Shown here piece after piece: positions 33,938 to 42,422 of a DNA stretch of 64,000 bases. The notes beneath the pieces are model-generated. The model saw only the letters and a list, made by a program, of their open reading frames with translations, made no database searches and had not been told where the DNA came from. Source of the DNA: JAPKZH01 sp964537875 (GTDB lineage: Bacteria > Acidobacteriota > Aminicenantia > Aminicenantales > UBA4085); the NCBI GenBank assembly GCA_964537875.1, contig CAZIDN010000003.1:81812-145811 (forward strand), given 5' to 3'. Numbering within the stretch: the first letter of the stretch is position 1; each line of letters starts with the position of its first letter. The translations under genes were made by a program, and so were the position numbers.

Positions 33938-33958
33938 AAAACTGTATGCTACAGTTTT
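33938..33958. promoter_or_regulatory. Inverted repeat upstream of the sirtuin gene
   Basis: AAAACTGTA (33938-33946) is perfectly inverted at 33950-33958 (TACAGTTTT) with a 3-nt spacer. It ends 15 nt before the sirtuin ATG. The size and symmetry suit an operator for a dimeric repressor; a small hairpin near the start codon is the alternative. Confidence 0.45.
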
Positions 33959-33973
33959 TAGAAGAGTTAAGCC

Positions 33974-34714
33974 ATGAATTCCGAAGACATCAAACGAGCG
34001 GCCGAAATCTTCCGGAATGCCAAGCGGATCGCTGTCCTAACGGGCGCCGGAATCTCGGCCGAATCCGGCGTTCCGACATTCCGGGGCAAAGATGGTCTGT
34101 GGAGACAATTCAGGGCTGAAGATTTGGCCACGCCCGAAGCGTTCAGCCGGGATCCGAAGCTCGTTTGGGAATGGTATAACTGGAGGCGCGGGCTCGTCGG
34201 CAAAGTCGAGCCCAATCCCGCCCACCAGACGCTGGCCAAGTGGGAAACGGTCTTTCCCGAGTTCGCCCTCATCACCCAGAACGTGGACGGGCTCCATGCC
34301 AGAGCCGGCTCAAAAAATATCCTTGAGCTCCACGGCAACATCTGGAAGCTGCGCTGCACGAAGGAAGAGACCGTCACGGAGAACTATGCTTCTCCGCTCG
34401 GGGACCTTCCCCCGATCTGCCCTTCCTGCGGTGAGATGCTCCGGCCGCATGTCGTCTGGTTTGGTGAAGCCCTCGATCCGAACATCCTGCACCGGGCCTT
34501 TTCGCTGTGCTCGCTCTGCGAAGTCATGCTGGTCATCGGGACCTCGGCCTTTGTCCAGCCGGCCGCCTCTCTCCCTCTCTATGCATCGGATGCCGGCGCC
34601 AAGATCATCGAGATCAACCCCGACCCCACTCTGCTGACGTCCTACGCAAATCTCTTTTTGCAGGGAAAGGCGGGCGAGATCCTGCCGCTGATCGATCAAT
34701 TTATGAGCTTCTGA
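33974..34714 (+). CDS. cobB: Sirtuin: NAD-dependent protein deacylase
   Basis: 246 aa. NAD-binding GAGISAESGVPTFRG, TQNVDGLH, the catalytic His in ELHGN, zinc site C-(x)n-CPSCGEMLRPHVVWFGE (one Cys in RCTKE, then CPSC), and GTSAFVQPAA and EINPD near the C-terminus are all present. It removes acyl groups from lysines using NAD. The zinc ligands appear as C...CPSC, so the first Cys pair looks incomplete (only one Cys before CPSC). It lies 206 nt upstream of larC on the same strand with a nested inverted repeat between, so it may be a separate transcript. Confidence 0.9.
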   Translation: MNSEDIKRAAEIFRNAKRIAVLTGAGISAESGVPTFRGKDGLWRQFRAEDLATPEAFSRDPKLVWEWYNWRRGLVGKVEPNPAHQTLAKWETVFPEFALITQNVDGLHARAGSKNILELHGNIWKLRCTKEETVTENYASPLGDLPPICPSCGEMLRPHVVWFGEALDPNILHRAFSLCSLCEVMLVIGTSAFVQPAASLPLYASDAGAKIIEINPDPTLLTSYANLFLQGKAGEILPLIDQFMSF

Positions 34715-34741
34715 TGCTAAAACTTATTGACACCGGGCACT

Positions 34742-34898
34742 GCACGGCGTGGGTGGCGCAGCGCAGGGGCTCCCCGCCCACCCGGAGCTCGAAAATTTGG
34801 GATCCTCACCGAAAGATTCCATGGGAGAGCATCCAAATTTCCTCAAATTTTCGAGCGAGGATGGACGGGGATGCGCTGTGACAGGACCCGCGCCGTGC
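34742..34898. repeat. Nested inverted repeat upstream of larC
   Basis: Outer arms GCACGGCGTGGGT (34742-34754) and ACCCGCGCCGTGC (34886-34898) pair with one mismatch. Inner arms GCTCGAAAATTTG (34787-34799) and CAAATTTTCGAGC (34844-34856) are perfect. A further G+C-rich stem GGGTGG...CCACCC lies in the left half. It ends 22 nt before the larC ATG. It may be an RNA leader for the larC-folE-metG transcript or a folded mobile repeat; no open frame is supported in it. Confidence 0.5.
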
Positions 34899-34920
34899 CG
34901 TTGGAAGGGAACGAAGGACT

Positions 34921-36090
34921 ATGAAATATATCTATTTTGATGCAAAGGCCGGTTTGAGCGGGGATATGATCCTGGGAGCGCTTCTGGACCTGGGCGTGTC
35001 CCGGGCCAAATTCAAAGCCCAAATGGCCGGGCTGAAGCTTCCGGTCGGAATCCGAATCAAAGAAGTGGAACGATCACACCTTCGCGGACTCAAAGTCGAT
35101 GTTTTGGTCAAGAGCAAGAGATCGCCGGCGCGGAAATGGAAGGATATCGAATCGTTCATTAAAAAAACGCCCTTCTCCAAGGCCGTCAAGGCCGGCGCTC
35201 TGTCCATTTTCGAAAATCTTTTCAAGGCCGAGGCCAAGGTTCACGGCCGCAAATTCGCGGAGACGCATCTCCACGAGGCCGGCGCCGATGACGCCCTCAT
35301 CGACATCCTGGGCTGCGCCCAGCTCTCTGAGGAGCTCCAGGTCAGCGAGTTTTATGCGTCCCCTCTCAACGTCGGCGAAGGTTGGGTCAAGACGTCGCAC
35401 GGAGTCCTGCCCGTTCCTCCGCCCGCCGTGGCCGAGCTCCTGAAAGGGATTCCCGTTTATTCGGCCGGCCCCAAAGCCGAGCTCGTCACGCCGACGGGAG
35501 CGGCCATCGTGGCGACGCTCGTCAAAAAATTCGTCCCCTTCCCCGAGCTGACATACGAAAAAATCGGGGCCGGCGCCGGGAGCAGCGATTTCCATGGATT
35601 TCCCAACATCCTCAGGATTTTCTACGGCAGCGCAAGCCGGTTTGCGCCGGATAAAAAGGTCTACCTCATCGAAGCCACGATCGATGATTCCAACCCGCAG
35701 GTCCTGGCCGGATTCATGGACCTGGCCCTGGAACGGGGAGCCCTGGATGTCTTTCTGACGCCGGTCGTCATGAAGAAAAACCGGCTGGCGACAAAATTGA
35801 CCCTGGTGGCCGAGCTTGATAAAATAGACGACCTCATCGCTGCGGTCTTCCGGGAGACAAGCTCGATCGGCGTCAGGTATTTTCCCGTCGAGCGAAGGGC
35901 GCTGGAGAGGACGATCAAGACCGTCAGGCTCCTGGGAGAAGACATCGGGATCAAGGTTTCCAGGTTTGAGGGGAAGGACATCAACATCCAGCCCGAATTT
36001 TCGGACTGCCTGAAGCTGGCCCGCAAAAAGGGCGTCCCCGTGAAGGAAATCCTCCGGCTGGCGGTCCAGGAATATTCAAGAAAAGGCTGA
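34921..36090 (+). CDS. larC: LarC nickel insertion protein
   Basis: 389 aa. YIYFDAKAGLSGDMILGALL opens the LarC/DUF111 family, followed by HLHEAGADDALIDILG, PVPPPAVAELLKG, ELVTPTGAAIV and a C-terminal half with EATIDDSNPQVLAGFMDLAL. LarC is the CTP-dependent enzyme that inserts nickel into the pincer cofactor of lactate racemase-type enzymes. In Lactobacillus it is made by ribosomal frameshifting from two frames; here a single uninterrupted frame encodes the whole protein. larA, larB and larE are not in the window. folE follows after 6 nt. Confidence 0.92.
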   Translation: MKYIYFDAKAGLSGDMILGALLDLGVSRAKFKAQMAGLKLPVGIRIKEVERSHLRGLKVDVLVKSKRSPARKWKDIESFIKKTPFSKAVKAGALSIFENLFKAEAKVHGRKFAETHLHEAGADDALIDILGCAQLSEELQVSEFYASPLNVGEGWVKTSHGVLPVPPPAVAELLKGIPVYSAGPKAELVTPTGAAIVATLVKKFVPFPELTYEKIGAGAGSSDFHGFPNILRIFYGSASRFAPDKKVYLIEATIDDSNPQVLAGFMDLALERGALDVFLTPVVMKKNRLATKLTLVAELDKIDDLIAAVFRETSSIGVRYFPVERRALERTIKTVRLLGEDIGIKVSRFEGKDINIQPEFSDCLKLARKKGVPVKEILRLAVQEYSRKG

Positions 36091-36096
36091 AACAAG

Positions 36097-36702
36097 ATGG
36101 CGGCAACAAAAACACAGGCCATGGACCTCAAAAAGATCGAAAAGGGCGTCCGCCTCATCCTTGAAGGCGTCAGCGAAAACCCCGACCGGGCGGGGCTCAA
36201 AACGACTCCCCAGAGAGTGGCCCGCATGTTCTCCGAGATCCTCGGCGGCATCCATGAAAATCCCGAAAAATACCTGCGGGCGATCCACCATGAAAAGCAT
36301 GATGAAATGGTCCTGATCAAGAACATCCCGCTCTATTCGATGTGCGAGCACCATCTGCTTCCCTTTGCCGGCGTGGCCCACGTGGCCTACATCCCCAAGG
36401 GTGGAAGGATCGTCGGGCTGAGCAAGATCGCCAGGGTCGTCGACGGCCTGTCGCGCCGGCTCCAGGTCCAGGAGCGGCTGACCAAGCAGATCGCCGACCT
36501 CATCAGCGACCATCTCAGGCCACTGGGCGTCATGGTCGTCATCGAGGCCGAGCACATGTGCATGTCGATGCGGGGGGCCAAGAAGCCGAAGTCCATCACC
36601 GTGACCTCCGCCGTCCGCGGCTCTTTCCGCAACAACCCCGTCACGCGCGCCGAGGCGATCGCCTTGATCCGAGGAGGGATGACCGGTGGCAAAGACTTCT
36701 AA
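36097..36702 (+). CDS. folE: GTP cyclohydrolase I
   Basis: 201 aa. It converts GTP to dihydroneopterin triphosphate, first step of folate/pterin or queuosine synthesis. Zinc ligands are visible in YSMCEHHLLPF (Cys and His) and AEHMCMSM (second Cys). PKGGRIVGLSKIARVVDGLS and RLQVQERLTKQIA are the substrate-site motifs, so this is the zinc-dependent type IA enzyme. It lies 6 nt after larC and overlaps the metG start by 17 nt, giving a tightly coupled three-gene run. Confidence 0.95.
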   Translation: MAATKTQAMDLKKIEKGVRLILEGVSENPDRAGLKTTPQRVARMFSEILGGIHENPEKYLRAIHHEKHDEMVLIKNIPLYSMCEHHLLPFAGVAHVAYIPKGGRIVGLSKIARVVDGLSRRLQVQERLTKQIADLISDHLRPLGVMVVIEAEHMCMSMRGAKKPKSITVTSAVRGSFRNNPVTRAEAIALIRGGMTGGKDF

Positions 36703-38626
36703 GCCCACGTTTTTCATAACGACGCCCATCTATTACGTGAACGACGTGCCCCACATCGGCCACGCCTATACGACGATCATCGCCGACGCCCTGGCCAGGT
36801 TCAAACGGCTGGCCGGATATGATGTGTTTTTCCTGACCGGCACCGACGAGCACGGCCAAAAGATCGAGAAGGCGGCGGCCGAAAAAGGGCTGACGCCCAA
36901 AGAGCTCGCCGATAAGGTCGTTGTCCGGATCAAGGACCTCTGGAAAGCCCTGAACATCTCGAACGACTATTTCATCCGGACCACAGAGCCTTTCCATGAA
37001 AAAGGCGTCCAGAAGATCTTCAAGAAACTCCTGGACAAAGGAGACATTTACAAAGGGACCTACCAGGGATGGTATTGCGTCGGAGAAGAAAATTTTCTGG
37101 CGGATGATATCCCCCTCGCGGAGGGCGGCCGCAAAATATGCCCCGACTGCGGCCGCCAAGCCACGATCGTCGAGGAGAGCACCTATTTCTTCCGGCTTTC
37201 GGCCTACACCAAGCCACTCCTCGATTTTTATGAGAGCCATCCCAGCTTTGTCCGGCCCCAGAGCCGGATGAACGAAGTGGTGAGCTTTGTCCGGATGGGA
37301 CTCAAAGATTTGAGCATCACCCGGACCACGGTCAAGTGGGGAATTCCCGTTCCCGGCGACCCGGCCCATACGATCTACGTCTGGTTCGACGCCCTCCATA
37401 ATTATCTGACCGGTATCGGCTACGACTGGGATCTCGAGCTCTATCAAAAGTACTGGCCGGCGACGATTCATCTCATCGGCAAGGACATCCTCAGGTTCCA
37501 CGCGATCTTTTGGCCCGCTTTCCTCATGGCCGCAGAGTTCCCCCTGCCGAGATGCGTCTTCGGACACGGCTGGTGGCTCAAGGACGAAACCAAGATGTCG
37601 AAGTCCAAGGGCAACGTCCTGGACCCGTATGTCATCATCAAGGCGTTCGGACCGGATCCGCTCAGGTATTTCCTGCTCCGCGAGATCCCGATCGGACAGG
37701 ACGGGAATTTTTCCCACGAGGCCTTCCTCCATCGGGTGAATTCCGACCTGGCCAACGATCTCGGCAATCTCGTCCACCGGACGCTGACCATGATTCAGAG
37801 CTACTTCCAGGGGAGGCTCGAAGATATCGATATCGGACAGGAGCAGGCCGAAGATCGAAAGGTCGGCACGGATTTTGACGAGCTGAAGGAAAAAGCGTCC
37901 GGCCTCTACGAAGCGGCGGTCATCAACAAAGCCTTGGAAGAGATCTGGGTTTATATCAATTCGGTCAACAAATACCTGGCCGATCATGAGCCCTGGAAGC
38001 TGGCTAAAGATCCCGGCCAGCGCCAAAGGCTCGGCCGCGTCCTTTATCAAACAGCGGCCGCGATCCGGGGCATCAGCTACCTGCTGTTCCCTGTCATGCC
38101 GGAATCCTCGCAAAAAATCTGGGGACTTCTGGGTGAGGACGGCCCGATCGAAGCCCGGTCCTATCCTGAGTTCAGGTTTAAAGGTTTGAAGACGGGGCAA
38201 GCCGCTCGAAAGCCGCAGCCCCTGTTTCCCAGGGTCGACCTCGAAGATTTCCTGGCCGAAGAGGCGCGGCAGGCCATTCAGCCAAAAACGGAGGAAAAAA
38301 TGGACATCGTCACTTTTGAAGAATTCAAGAAAATGGACCTTCGCGTGGCGAAGATCCTGAAAGCCGAACGGGTGCCGGGAACGACGAAGCTGCTCAAGAT
38401 GGAAGCCGATATCGGCGGAGAAAAAAGGCAGATGGTCGCCGGTGTCGCCGACACCTATGCCCCGGAGGACCTGGTGGGCAAAGAGTGCATCGTCATCGTC
38501 AACCTGAAACCCGCCGTGATCCGGGGAATCGAATCCCAGGCCATGCTGTTGGCCGCCGTGATCGACGACAAAGCCGTCATCCCGTTCTTTGACCGCGAGC
38601 TGCCCCCCGGCGCCAAAGTCCGATAA
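36686..38626 (+). CDS. metG: Methionyl-tRNA synthetase
   Basis: 646 aa with a GTG start; GAGGAGGG lies 7 nt upstream inside folE, which decides the start. Class I landmarks: PHIGHAYT (HIGH box), TDEHGQKIEKAA, the CP-domain zinc-type pair CPDCGRQ, and KMSKSKGNV. The C-terminal ~110 residues (EFKKMDLRVAKILKAERVPG, GIESQAMLLAA) form the appended EMAP/Trbp111-like tRNA-binding domain, joined after a linker. It charges tRNA-Met in the cytosol. No tRNA gene or T-box leader is seen nearby. Confidence 0.96.
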   Translation: MAKTSKPTFFITTPIYYVNDVPHIGHAYTTIIADALARFKRLAGYDVFFLTGTDEHGQKIEKAAAEKGLTPKELADKVVVRIKDLWKALNISNDYFIRTTEPFHEKGVQKIFKKLLDKGDIYKGTYQGWYCVGEENFLADDIPLAEGGRKICPDCGRQATIVEESTYFFRLSAYTKPLLDFYESHPSFVRPQSRMNEVVSFVRMGLKDLSITRTTVKWGIPVPGDPAHTIYVWFDALHNYLTGIGYDWDLELYQKYWPATIHLIGKDILRFHAIFWPAFLMAAEFPLPRCVFGHGWWLKDETKMSKSKGNVLDPYVIIKAFGPDPLRYFLLREIPIGQDGNFSHEAFLHRVNSDLANDLGNLVHRTLTMIQSYFQGRLEDIDIGQEQAEDRKVGTDFDELKEKASGLYEAAVINKALEEIWVYINSVNKYLADHEPWKLAKDPGQRQRLGRVLYQTAAAIRGISYLLFPVMPESSQKIWGLLGEDGPIEARSYPEFRFKGLKTGQAARKPQPLFPRVDLEDFLAEEARQAIQPKTEEKMDIVTFEEFKKMDLRVAKILKAERVPGTTKLLKMEADIGGEKRQMVAGVADTYAPEDLVGKECIVIVNLKPAVIRGIESQAMLLAAVIDDKAVIPFFDRELPPGAKVR

Positions 38627-38700
38627 CGCCCGGGGTCATTTTGGAGGGGAAGACCCCTTCCAACGGGCGCCGGGAAGACCCGGCCGCCCTGCCTCCCCTT

Positions 38701-38812
38701 CTCGGGCGGGGCATAAAACCCCGCCCTGCGACCAAGGGGGCGGCTCCCCCTTGGAACCCTCTACAAGCGGCTCTCCGTGGCAAACCGCGGGGCATATTCG
38801 CCGCTCGTCAAA
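38701..38812. repeat. Dispersed repeat family, copy 2
   Basis: Blocks shared with copy 1: CCCCGCCCTGCGACCAAGGG, GGGCGGCTCCCCCTTGGAA, CCTCT, GTGGCAAACCGC and GGGCATATTCGCCGCTCGTC. The last block also matches copy 3 exactly over CAGATTCGCCGCTCGTCAAA-type sequence. The preceding GGGAAGACCCCTTCCAACGG resembles the hairpin beside copy 1. It starts 75 nt after the metG stop and leads straight into a REP-like repeat. Confidence 0.7.
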
Positions 38813-38879
38813 CCTACTCATTGCGGTCGGGGTCAAAGCTACTTTTTACGCATTTGCGTAAAAAGTAGCTTTGACCCCG
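38808..38879. repeat. REP-like perfect inverted repeat, copy 3 with an extra half
   Basis: Perfect 25-bp arms (38828-38852 and 38855-38879) around a 2-nt loop, beginning CGGGGTCAAAGCTACTTTTT. A partial half-unit TCAAACCTACTCATTGCG (38808-38825) precedes it. The outer 9 bp equal those of the copies at 7839 and 11897, but the inner part differs (AGCTACTTTTTACGCA instead of CCTACTCGTTACGCA). It abuts the tsaC stop codon and would fold strongly at the 3' ends of both metG and tsaC. Confidence 0.75.
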
Positions 38880-39518
38880 TTATAAATAGCGGCGCAGCCG
38901 TTCGGAAGGGACCGCTCCTTCTCGCAAAATCCGAGGCTTGTCCGACGTCAAGTCCACGATCGTCGAGGCCAGCCCTCCAGGTGTTTTTCCCCCGTCGACG
39001 ATCAAATCGACTTTGCCGCTAAAGGCTTCGATCACTTCTTCCCGAGAGTCGATTTCTTTTTCTCCTGAGATGTTGGCGCTTGTGGCCGTGATGGGAACGT
39101 CCATCTGCCGGACAAGCTCCAAGAGCCAGGGCACATCCGGAAGCCTGAGCGCCAGGCTTCCTCCCGGGCCGAGCATCGCGGGAGGGAACAACGGTTTTGC
39201 CTTTACGACAAGCGTCAAAGGGCCCGGCCAGAACTTCCGACTGAGGTCCGAAAACACCGGCGGCAGAGAGGCCGCCACTTTTTCCGCCATCTCGACTCCG
39301 GAAATCACGACGGAAAGAGGCTTTCCCCGTTCCCTCTTCTTCAGGAGATAGATCTTCCGGACCGCCGTCTCCGAATAGGCCCCTGCGCCGAGGCCGTAGA
39401 ATGTATCGGTCGGATAGGCCATCACTCCGTCCTTCCGGAGGATGTCCGCGATCTTGCCCATTTTCGCGGCATCCAAGGGTCCTGGCTTGATCTCGATGAT
39501 TTGCGTATGTTTAGCCAT
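38880..39518 (-). CDS. tsaC: L-threonylcarbamoyladenylate synthase
   Basis: 212 aa from ATG 39518 (a TTG two codons earlier is possible). VMAYPTDTFYGLGAGAYSET, KKRERGKPLSVVI, RKFWPGPLTLV, LALRLPD and PITATSANISGE are the Sua5/YrdC/TsaC signature. It makes threonylcarbamoyl-AMP for the t6A37 modification of ANN-decoding tRNAs. Its length is that of TsaC without the Sua5 C-terminal domain. It is convergent with metG across the REP-like repeat. Confidence 0.93.
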   Translation of the reverse strand: MAKHTQIIEIKPGPLDAAKMGKIADILRKDGVMAYPTDTFYGLGAGAYSETAVRKIYLLKKRERGKPLSVVISGVEMAEKVAASLPPVFSDLSRKFWPGPLTLVVKAKPLFPPAMLGPGGSLALRLPDVPWLLELVRQMDVPITATSANISGEKEIDSREEVIEAFSGKVDLIVDGGKTPGGLASTIVDLTSDKPRILREGAVPSERLRRYL

Positions 39519-39740
39519 GTCCAATTTTTACACAGTCCATGGTAAAAGGGGCCGCAGAAAAAGTCAAACCGGGCTTTTCTTCTTTACAAACGGCCTGGGG
39601 AGATTTAGACTACTCGGGAGAGGACAATTGACCCATTTTAGCCACAGTCGGGCCGCCATCGGGAGTCGCAGACGACCTTTAAGGCTCATAACGCAGTTTG
39701 GCATAGTTTTTGCATAAGATTTAGGCCTAGGAGGAATGAA

Positions 39741-40529
39741 ATGAAAAAACATTTGGCATTATCGGTGATCGTCTTTTTGACCGCCGCGTCGCTGGCCTTC
39801 TCCAACACCCTGACCTTCAAAATCAACTATTTCATGCCCAGGCTGGAGAACAGCAAGCTGGAATACGATTTCATGAAGACAGAATTCTCCCAGATGAACT
39901 TCACCAAAACGAACTTCCAGGATACATCCTTCGGAATTTTCTACGAATACTTCCTGGATGGACGGTTCAGCCTGGTGTTTGGAATCGACACCTTCAGCAA
40001 AAGCAAGGCCGGGTTCTACATGGATTATGTCGGGATCAATTTCGACGATGGGACTTTTGCCTTCCCCAAAGATTATCAGGGCGACTTTGATCCGGGTCAT
40101 ACCCTGGACTTCTCCGTCACCCCGATCCAGCTTTCTTTCAAGGTCGCGCCGCTCGGGCGAAGGATCAATTTTATCCCTTACATCGGCGCGGGGGTAGGCC
40201 TCTATCTCTGGAACCTCAGGATGCGGGGGGATCTCATCGACTTCAGTGATCCTTGGATTTATGAAGATCCCGACTATGGAGATGTCGATATTTATCCGAT
40301 CTACGGCGTCGATGCTAGGGAAGGAGAAAATTTCCCCAAGGCCACCATCGGATATCAATTATTCGGCGGCGTCATGTTTCCCATCGGCAACCGGCTGACC
40401 CTGGATGCGGAATTCAAGTTCAGTCATGCGGCAGGAAAACTCAAGGACGCCTTCCAGGGATTCGAGCCGAATAATCTTTTTGACCTGGGCGGCTATCAGG
40501 TATCGATCGGGCTCAACTACTGGTTCTAG
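39741..40529 (+). CDS. Outer-membrane beta-barrel protein
   Basis: 262 aa with a cleavable signal (LALSVIVFLTAASLAFS). AGGAGG lies 6-12 nt before the ATG. Alternating strands such as FGIFYEYFLDGRFSLVFGID, RINFIPYIGAGVGLYLWNLR and YQLFGGVMFPIGNRLTLDAE end in a C-terminal aromatic residue (SIGLNYWF), the signal read by the BAM machinery. An 8- to 10-stranded OmpA/OmpW-like barrel is likely. No close relation to the tandem barrels at 17777-19963 is visible. Expressed alone. Confidence 0.75.
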   Translation: MKKHLALSVIVFLTAASLAFSNTLTFKINYFMPRLENSKLEYDFMKTEFSQMNFTKTNFQDTSFGIFYEYFLDGRFSLVFGIDTFSKSKAGFYMDYVGINFDDGTFAFPKDYQGDFDPGHTLDFSVTPIQLSFKVAPLGRRINFIPYIGAGVGLYLWNLRMRGDLIDFSDPWIYEDPDYGDVDIYPIYGVDAREGENFPKATIGYQLFGGVMFPIGNRLTLDAEFKFSHAAGKLKDAFQGFEPNNLFDLGGYQVSIGLNYWF

Positions 40530-40644
40530 CCTCCACGGAATACATCAAAGCTGCGGAGCAATCTCAATCGAATGAAAAGAGGATTGCTCCGTTCCTTGCC
40601 GCCGTCCGCAATAGCGAGTGGGACGATTTCCTAGAGGACCGATT

Positions 40645-41481
40645 CTACAGCTCGTATTTTTCGATGATGGCCAGATACTTCCGTATTTCTTCTTGATTCC
40701 CCCGCTTCAAAAAGCCGGCCAGAAGGATGCGGCTTTTCTTGACGATTTCCGCGCGGACCAGCTTTTCCTGCTCGGGCGACAGGCTGAGGCTCAAGGCTTT
40801 CTCCAGAGCCCGCACCCTGAACCGGTCCATCCCCCAGGTTTGATGGGAAAGCTGATCCGGATGCCCTCCCCGTTTGATGATCAGCGGCTCCTTGAGAAAA
40901 TAGATCAGGGTCTTCTGGGCCAGCCGGAGGCCGAGGTCATAGTCTTCGCAAGCGGGCAGGTCTTCGTCGAAATTTCCGATCTCCTCGAACACAGACCGCC
41001 GGAACAGGGCCGAGGAAAGGCTCAGCAGGCAAAGCGGCAGGACCTTGTCAAAGATCCAGCCTGAATATTTCTGGTGTTTTTTCATGGGATTGTGCCGGCG
41101 GCCGTGCCTAATCCAAATCTCTTCCGTGCAACAGACGTTCGCCTCGGGATGGGCTTCCATGAATTTCATCTGCAAACGCAGTTTTTCTTTTTTCCAGAGG
41201 TCGTCCGAGTCGAGGTAGGCGATGAACGTTCCTCGGGCCAGGCTGAGCCCCGTATTTCTGGCCGCGCTCACGCCCCCGTGCTCTCTGCAGAAGTAGTGAA
41301 CCATGTCCCCGAAGGCGCGGACGGCGTCCCGGGTGCCATCGTCCGATCCGTCATCGATGATCAGAAGCTCCCAATCATGGCCGGGCCTTTTGCCGGAGAA
41401 GTAATCCTGAGCCAGGACGGACGAGATGGCTTCTTTGAGAAAGGAAGCCCTGTTGTAGGTGGGGATGATGACGGTGATCAA
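40645..41481 (-). CDS. Family 2 glycosyltransferase
   Basis: 278 aa. GT-A fold motifs: VIIPTYNRASFLKEAISSVL, the nucleotide-binding IIDDGSDDGT, GGVSAARNTGLSLARGTFIA followed by YLDSDDLW (DXD metal site), and a catalytic-type CEDYDLGLRL. It transfers a sugar from a nucleotide donor, probably to a cell-envelope glycan. The start ATG overlaps the stop of the upstream LEA14-like gene as ATGA, so the two are translationally coupled. Acceptor unknown. Confidence 0.88.
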   Translation of the reverse strand: MITVIIPTYNRASFLKEAISSVLAQDYFSGKRPGHDWELLIIDDGSDDGTRDAVRAFGDMVHYFCREHGGVSAARNTGLSLARGTFIAYLDSDDLWKKEKLRLQMKFMEAHPEANVCCTEEIWIRHGRRHNPMKKHQKYSGWIFDKVLPLCLLSLSSALFRRSVFEEIGNFDEDLPACEDYDLGLRLAQKTLIYFLKEPLIIKRGGHPDQLSHQTWGMDRFRVRALEKALSLSLSPEQEKLVRAEIVKKSRILLAGFLKRGNQEEIRKYLAIIEKYEL

Positions 41482-42329
41482 GAGATTTTCGAAACGGCCA
41501 CTTTTTCCGTTTTGCTGAATGGGATTTTAAAGCGGCCCCAGACGCTCTCCACGGCGACTTCCCCGGAAAAGCTGACCGGCAATGGAGGCTCCTCCAGCCA
41601 GTTAAAGATATCTTTCCCGATCTCGAAGAAATCCAGCAGGAGAGGAATGGAAAAAAGCTGTTCGCCACGCTGAGCGATGCTCACCCCCTCCCCCATCGTT
41701 CCCGAAGACACCGTCTTTTCTCCGAAATCCAGCTTATAGCTCAGTGACTCCAGCTTCAAATCGAACCCGTTCGGATTCTTCACGACGGCCTTGAAGACGA
41801 GGTCCGCGCCGCCGACGGTCAGGGCTTTCGCCTCGATGGGCCGGAGCTCGACGTCGACGCCCCTAAAAATGGGGAATTCGCCGGCAAAAGCGATCTGGAC
41901 TCTCTTCTCCCGCCGCCGCTCGTCCTGGAAGGTCATTCCTCCGGCCAGGAAACAGGCCAGCTTGTCCTTGCCCGGAACGCCCGGCACGGCCCGGAGCAGC
42001 AGTTCATACGTAATCTTGACCGGCAGGGCTACGACGACGCTCCGCTTGGCCTCGACCTTGATCGGCTCGTCAAGGGTTGTCTCTAGCTTGAGGTACTCGG
42101 TCTGTTCGATCACCAGCCGGTAATCGTATCTGGTCAGCCACCGCCCGGAATCCAAAGGATTGGCCACGTTCAGGTAGAAGACGAGCGAAAGGCCGTCCCT
42201 GCTCAGGTTCTCGATTTTTTTCTCCCGGACCGTGATCTCGATCTCATCTTTCGCCAGAGCGGCTTTTTGGGAAAGGACGCCCGCAGAGATCAGGATGAAG
42301 AACACCGCGGTTTTTCTCGTGACGAACAT
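41478..42329 (-). CDS. Exported LEA14-like (LEA type 2) protein
   Basis: 283 aa with a signal peptide (TAVFFILISAGVLSQKAALA). Two LEA_2/WHy-like immunoglobulin-type domains are apparent: about residues 40-125 (LVFYLNVANPLDSGRW, KSVVVALPVKITYELLL-type ending) and about 165-275 (LVFKAVVKNPNGFDLKLESL, GEQLFSIPLLLDFFEIG). Each has the NP motif of this family. Bacterial members are periplasmic and associated with desiccation or envelope stress; the molecular role is not established. Coupled to a GT2 gene by a 4-nt overlap. Confidence 0.8.
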   Translation of the reverse strand: MFVTRKTAVFFILISAGVLSQKAALAKDEIEITVREKKIENLSRDGLSLVFYLNVANPLDSGRWLTRYDYRLVIEQTEYLKLETTLDEPIKVEAKRSVVVALPVKITYELLLRAVPGVPGKDKLACFLAGGMTFQDERRREKRVQIAFAGEFPIFRGVDVELRPIEAKALTVGGADLVFKAVVKNPNGFDLKLESLSYKLDFGEKTVSSGTMGEGVSIAQRGEQLFSIPLLLDFFEIGKDIFNWLEEPPLPVSFSGEVAVESVWGRFKIPFSKTEKVAVSKIS

Positions 42330-42422
42330 CTTAAAACGCTTTGGAGCTTTTAAGTCTACACCATTGGCCGCCGTTGGACAAGACGCCGGGCACGAAGCCT
42401 GCCAAAAGCAAACATTACCAAA

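Noticed and set aside
34745..34765. GGGTGGCGCAGCG resembling a T-box antiterminator motif upstream of the metG-containing operon
   Set aside because: It is at the 5' end of the inverted-repeat element, lacks the flanking AGGGTGGNACCGCG context and a specifier/terminator arrangement.
36641..38200. A 519-codon open frame on the strand opposite metG
   Set aside because: It is the antisense shadow of a G+C-rich, highly conserved gene; it has no recognisable family and no ribosome-binding site.
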